A program made the position numbers and the translations under genes. Positions 6,540-8,734 of a stretch of DNA of 8,734 nucleotides are shown piece by piece. Within the stretch, counting starts at the first letter, position 1. Each line of letters begins with the position of its first letter. A model generated the notes under the pieces. The model had not been told where the DNA came from, made no database searches, and saw nothing but the letters and a program-made list of their open reading frames with translations. The DNA is from Dehalococcoidia bacterium. Lineage in GTDB: Bacteria > Chloroflexota > Dehalococcoidia > GIF9 > UBA5629. The stretch is taken from positions 1 through 8,734 of the forward strand of contig JAQTLG010000056.1 of NCBI GenBank assembly GCA_028715025.1. The letters are read 5' to 3'.

Positions 6540-7094
6540 GTGTCTCGTATAGGACGGATGCCTGTACCTGTGCCCGCAGGCGTCAAGATCAAGATAGCCG
6601 GCACAGAGGTTACCGTTGAAGGGAGCAAAGGTAAGCTGACCCGCGAATTCCACCCGGATATCACGATTAAGCAGGAAAGCGGGAATTTGATCGTTACACG
6701 CCCGACCGATAACCGGCAGCACCGTTCGCTGCATGGCCTGAGTAGATCGCTGCTTGCCAATATGGTTGACGGTGTCACCAAAGGCTTTGAGAAGAACCTC
6801 GAGTTAAGCGGTGTCGGCTACAGGGCTGTGAAAGAGGGCGACAAGCTGAAGCTGCAAATAGGTTACAGTCACCCTGTGGAATTTGATCCACCCAAGGGTA
6901 TAGATATCATTGTCACGGGGACCAACAAGATCAGCATAGTCGGTGTCGATAAGGAACTCGTGGGCGAAACGGCAGCCGAAATCAGGCGTATACGCATTCC
7001 TGACGCCTATAAGGGCAAGGGTGTCAAATATGCCGGTGAACGGCTTCGCCTGAAGCCTGGCAAGGCCGGCAAGACCGCCACGAAAGGGAAATAA
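6540..7094 (+). CDS. rplF: 50S ribosomal protein L6 (uL6)
   Basis: A 184-residue L6, slightly longer than the common 176-180. It has two related domains and lies near the GTPase-associated region of the 50S subunit. The N-terminus is MSRIGRMPVPVPAGVKI. Domain 2 shows GVGYRAVKEGDKLKLQIGYS and VGETAAEIRRIRIPDAYKG, with the signature KGKGVKYAGERLRLKPGKAG at the end. The start is GTG at 6540, supported by GAGGTGA at 6529-6535. rplR begins two bases after its stop. Confidence 0.97.
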   Translation: MSRIGRMPVPVPAGVKIKIAGTEVTVEGSKGKLTREFHPDITIKQESGNLIVTRPTDNRQHRSLHGLSRSLLANMVDGVTKGFEKNLELSGVGYRAVKEGDKLKLQIGYSHPVEFDPPKGIDIIVTGTNKISIVGVDKELVGETAAEIRRIRIPDAYKGKGVKYAGERLRLKPGKAGKTATKGK

Positions 7095-7096
7095 GA

Positions 7097-7462
7097 ATGG
7101 CTAAAGTTAGTTCGAATGTAGCTCGCAAAAGGCGCCATGAGCGCATCAGGGCCACTGTGGTCGGCACACCGGATCAGCCAAGATTGTGTGTCTTCCGCAG
7201 CCTGAGCAATATTTATGCACAGATAATCGACGATGCAGAGGGCAAAACCGTTGCCTCGGCCAGCAGCCTGAGTGCGGAATTGCAGGAACAGTTAAAGGGC
7301 AAGAATAAAACCCAGGTTGCCGAGCTGGTGGGATCAGAGCTGGCCAAGGGCGCTAAAGAAAAAGGTATAAGCCAGGTTGTGTTCGACCGCGGCGGCTATA
7401 AATACCATGGGCGAGTCAAAGCTCTGGCTGAAGCGGCGCGCAAAGCCGGGTTAAAATTCTGA
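7097..7462 (+). CDS. rplR: 50S ribosomal protein L18 (uL18)
   Basis: A 121-residue L18, normal length. It binds 5S rRNA with L5 and L25-type proteins in the central protuberance. Family features are the basic N-terminus (ARKRRHERIRATVVGT), the strand PRLCVFRSLSNIYAQIIDD and the C-terminal VVFDRGGYKYHGRVKALAEA with ARKAGLKF. ATG 7097 is two bases after the rplF stop, and GGGAA inside the end of rplF may serve as a weak Shine-Dalgarno. Confidence 0.96.
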   Translation: MAKVSSNVARKRRHERIRATVVGTPDQPRLCVFRSLSNIYAQIIDDAEGKTVASASSLSAELQEQLKGKNKTQVAELVGSELAKGAKEKGISQVVFDRGGYKYHGRVKALAEAARKAGLKF

Positions 7463-7465
7463 GGA
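7461..7465 (+). promoter_or_regulatory. Shine-Dalgarno of rpsE
   Basis: GAGGA overlaps the stop codon of rplR and lies seven bases before ATG 7473. It is only one base from TTG 7467, so it favours the ATG as the rpsE start. Confidence 0.75.
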
Positions 7466-7472
7466 TTTGAGT

Positions 7473-8003
7473 ATGAAAGCTGCGACTAAGATACATACCA
7501 TTATGCCAAGGCTGGATATCAGCGATATGGAGTTCACTGAGAAGCTGGTATCTCTGGACCGCGTGACCAAGGTGGTCAAGGGCGGCAAAAATATGCACTT
7601 CCGCGCACTCGTGGTCGTTGGCGACGGTAAAGGTCACGTGGGAGTCGGCCTGGGCAAGGCCAGGGAGGTCCCCGAGGCCATCCGCAAAGCGGGAGTATCG
7701 GCCAAAAAGAGCGTAATCAGCGTTGTTTTTAAAGACAAGACCATTCCCCACGAGAGCTTTTCCAAGTTTGGGGCAGCCCGGGTGCTGCTCAAGCCGGCCC
7801 CTCCCGGCACCGGCGTCATTGCCGGAGGCGGGGTACGCGCTGTTGTCGAAGCTGCAGGCGTCAGGGATATCCTGACCAAGTCCCTTGGATGTGCCAATCC
7901 GGTCAATGTTACCAGAGCGACTATCCTGGCGCTAGCCAACCTCAGGGATTTCAAGGAGAGCATCAGACGAAGGAAAGGACCACAGGGGAACGAGGAGATT
8001 TAG
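7473..8003 (+). CDS. rpsE: 30S ribosomal protein S5 (uS5)
   Basis: A 176-residue S5 from ATG 7473; the in-frame TTG at 7467 would add two residues but has poor Shine-Dalgarno spacing. S5 lines the mRNA entry side of the 30S subunit with S3 and S4 and affects decoding accuracy. The double-stranded RNA-binding domain contains EKLVSLDRVTKVVKGGKNMHF and VVVGDGKGHVGVGLGKAREV; the KVVKGG loop is the region altered in spectinomycin resistance elsewhere and looks wild type here. The C-terminal domain has GTGVIAGGGVRAVVEAAGV and SLGCANPVNVTRATI. The protein ends in a basic RRRKGPQGNEEI tail. Confidence 0.96.
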   Translation: MKAATKIHTIMPRLDISDMEFTEKLVSLDRVTKVVKGGKNMHFRALVVVGDGKGHVGVGLGKAREVPEAIRKAGVSAKKSVISVVFKDKTIPHESFSKFGAARVLLKPAPPGTGVIAGGGVRAVVEAAGVRDILTKSLGCANPVNVTRATILALANLRDFKESIRRRKGPQGNEEI

Positions 8004-8007
8004 TCAC

Positions 8008-8202
8008 GTGGCTAAGATACGCATCAAGTGGATTAAAAGCGATATTGGATATGCCGGCGACCAGAGGCGGACTCTCAGGGCGCTGGGTTTTCACAGGCTG
8101 AACGAAGTGGTCGAAAAAGAGGATACCCCCGTCATCCGGGGCATGATAAATAAAGTAAGCCATATGCTTGAAGTAGAAGAGAACAAACATGGATCAAAGT
8201 AA
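8008..8202 (+). CDS. rpmD: 50S ribosomal protein L30 (uL30)
   Basis: A 64-residue L30, normal bacterial length. The sequence fits the family: KIRIKWIKSDIGYAGDQRRT, RALGFHRLNEVVEKEDTP and the conserved IRGMINKVSHMLEVEE end. It binds 23S and 5S rRNA regions on the 50S surface. GTG 8008 follows GAGGAG at 7992-7997. Its last 14 nt overlap rplO in a different frame, the same overlap length as at rplP/rpmC. Confidence 0.95.
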   Translation: MAKIRIKWIKSDIGYAGDQRRTLRALGFHRLNEVVEKEDTPVIRGMINKVSHMLEVEENKHGSK

Positions 8203-8632
8203 CTTAAAACCTCCTGCAGGGGCCAAACATAAGAAGAAGCGTGTCGGCTGCGGCGATGGCAGCGGTCACGGGACGTTTTCGACGCGCGGATGCAAGGGGC
8301 AGAAGTCACGTTCCGGCAGGGACCTGCGCCCCGGCTTTGAAGGCGGCCAGTTGCCGATTATCAAGAGGTTGCCCTGGACCAGGGGATTTACCAATGTAGC
8401 CAAGATACAATACAGCCTGGTTAATGTAGGAGAACTGAAGAAATTTGATGCGGATAGCGAGGTGGATGTTACAAAACTGGTTCAATCGGGTTTGATAAAA
8501 TCGGCGGCCCTGCCTGTAAAGATACTCGGCAATGGCGAACTGGACAGGGCGCTTACGGTCAAGGCCAGCAAGTTTTCAGGGGCTGCCAGGAGCAAAATCG
8601 AAGCGGCCGGTGGCAAGGTAGAGGAGATCTAG
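8189..8632 (+). CDS. rplO: 50S ribosomal protein L15 (uL15)
   Basis: A 147-residue L15, normal length. L15 is a late 50S assembly protein with an extended basic N-terminal tail. The start MDQSNLKPPAGAKHKKKRVG matches the family layout (LKPxxGxxxKxKRVG). The glycine-rich segment at residues 20-43 includes GSGHG and KGQKSRSG; cysteines occupy positions 21 and 35, the first where Arg is common. FEGGQLPIIKRLPWTRGF and SLVNVGELKKF follow. ATG 8189 lies inside rpmD, a 14-nt overlap, with only a weak purine-rich Shine-Dalgarno (GAAGAG region), so it may depend on coupling. secY begins one base after its stop. Confidence 0.96.
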   Translation: MDQSNLKPPAGAKHKKKRVGCGDGSGHGTFSTRGCKGQKSRSGRDLRPGFEGGQLPIIKRLPWTRGFTNVAKIQYSLVNVGELKKFDADSEVDVTKLVQSGLIKSAALPVKILGNGELDRALTVKASKFSGAARSKIEAAGGKVEEI

Positions 8633-8633
8633 T

Positions 8634-8734
8634 ATGCCGCAGACTCAGTCACGGCCCCGCCTGATCCAGGCGATGATCGATGCATTCTCGCTGCCTGACC
8701 TCAGGCAGAAGCTTATTTTCACTCTGGCCATTCT
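8634..8734 (+). CDS. secY: Preprotein translocase subunit SecY, 5' end
   Basis: Only the first 33 codons are present; the gene runs past the window end. ATG 8634 follows the rplO stop by one base, with GAGGAG at 8621-8626 as Shine-Dalgarno. The encoded N-terminus contains MIDAFSLPDLRQKLIFTLAI, matching the cytosolic lead-in of SecY (AFxLPDLRxKIxFTL) before its first membrane helix. SecY forms the protein-conducting channel of the inner membrane with SecE and SecG. Its position after rplO is the standard spc operon order. Confidence 0.93.
   Translation, partial: MPQTQSRPRLIQAMIDAFSLPDLRQKLIFTLAI

Noticed and set aside
7889..8101. Plus-strand open frame of 70 codons across the rpsE/rpmD junction
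   Set aside because: It is out of frame with both real genes, which have full family matches and good Shine-Dalgarno sites.

Overview
The window is an uninterrupted plus-strand ribosomal protein locus: the distal part of the S10 operon joined directly to the spc operon. The order is rplC (3' part), rplD, rplW, a 31-codon gene, rplB, rpsS, rplV, rpsC, rplP, rpmC, rpsQ, rplN, rplX, rplE, rpsN, rpsH, rplF, rplR, rpsE, rpmD, rplO and secY (5' end). Nearly every base is coding. Intergenic gaps run from 0 to about 24 nt and four junctions overlap, so one long polycistronic mRNA is likely. I see no internal rho-independent terminator, no convincing internal promoter, no RNA gene, mobile element or CRISPR array. 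The only gap over 100 nt (1468-1599, between rplW and rplB) holds a small gene rather than noncoding DNA.

The organism is a bacterium: gene order is bacterial, Shine-Dalgarno motifs precede most genes, S14 is the short zinc-binding type and L24 has a bacterial C-terminal zinc ribbon. The style of L2, L15 and L16, moderate GC content and frequent GTG/TTG starts suggest Chloroflexota, perhaps Dehalococcoidia or a relative. That placement is an impression from remembered family sequences, not a computed result.

The main discovery is at 1485-1580. A TTG-initiated ORF with a good Shine-Dalgarno sequence encodes a very basic 31-residue peptide (GSVIKKR... HKHRKLLRKNRWQRR). It closely resembles bS22, the small 30S protein known from mycobacterial ribosomes and related to the mitochondrial ribosomal protein mS38 (AURKAIP1/COX24 domain). 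It is short enough to be missed by usual gene-length cutoffs, and its place inside the S10 operon supports a ribosomal role. Its Shine-Dalgarno region is repeated as a perfect 9-bp direct repeat in front of the following rplB, which also starts with TTG.

Functionally, the genes supply 30S proteins (S3, S5, S8, S14, S17, S19 and probably bS22), 50S proteins (L2-L6, L14-L16, L18, L22-L24, L29, L30) and the SecY translocon channel. Tight junctions (41-nt rpsC/rplP, 14-nt rplP/rpmC, 4-nt rpsQ/rplN, 14-nt rpmD/rplO) suggest translational coupling. Three starts were settled by Shine-Dalgarno spacing or family N-termini: rplP GTG at 3730, rpsQ ATG at 4359 and rpsE ATG at 7473.
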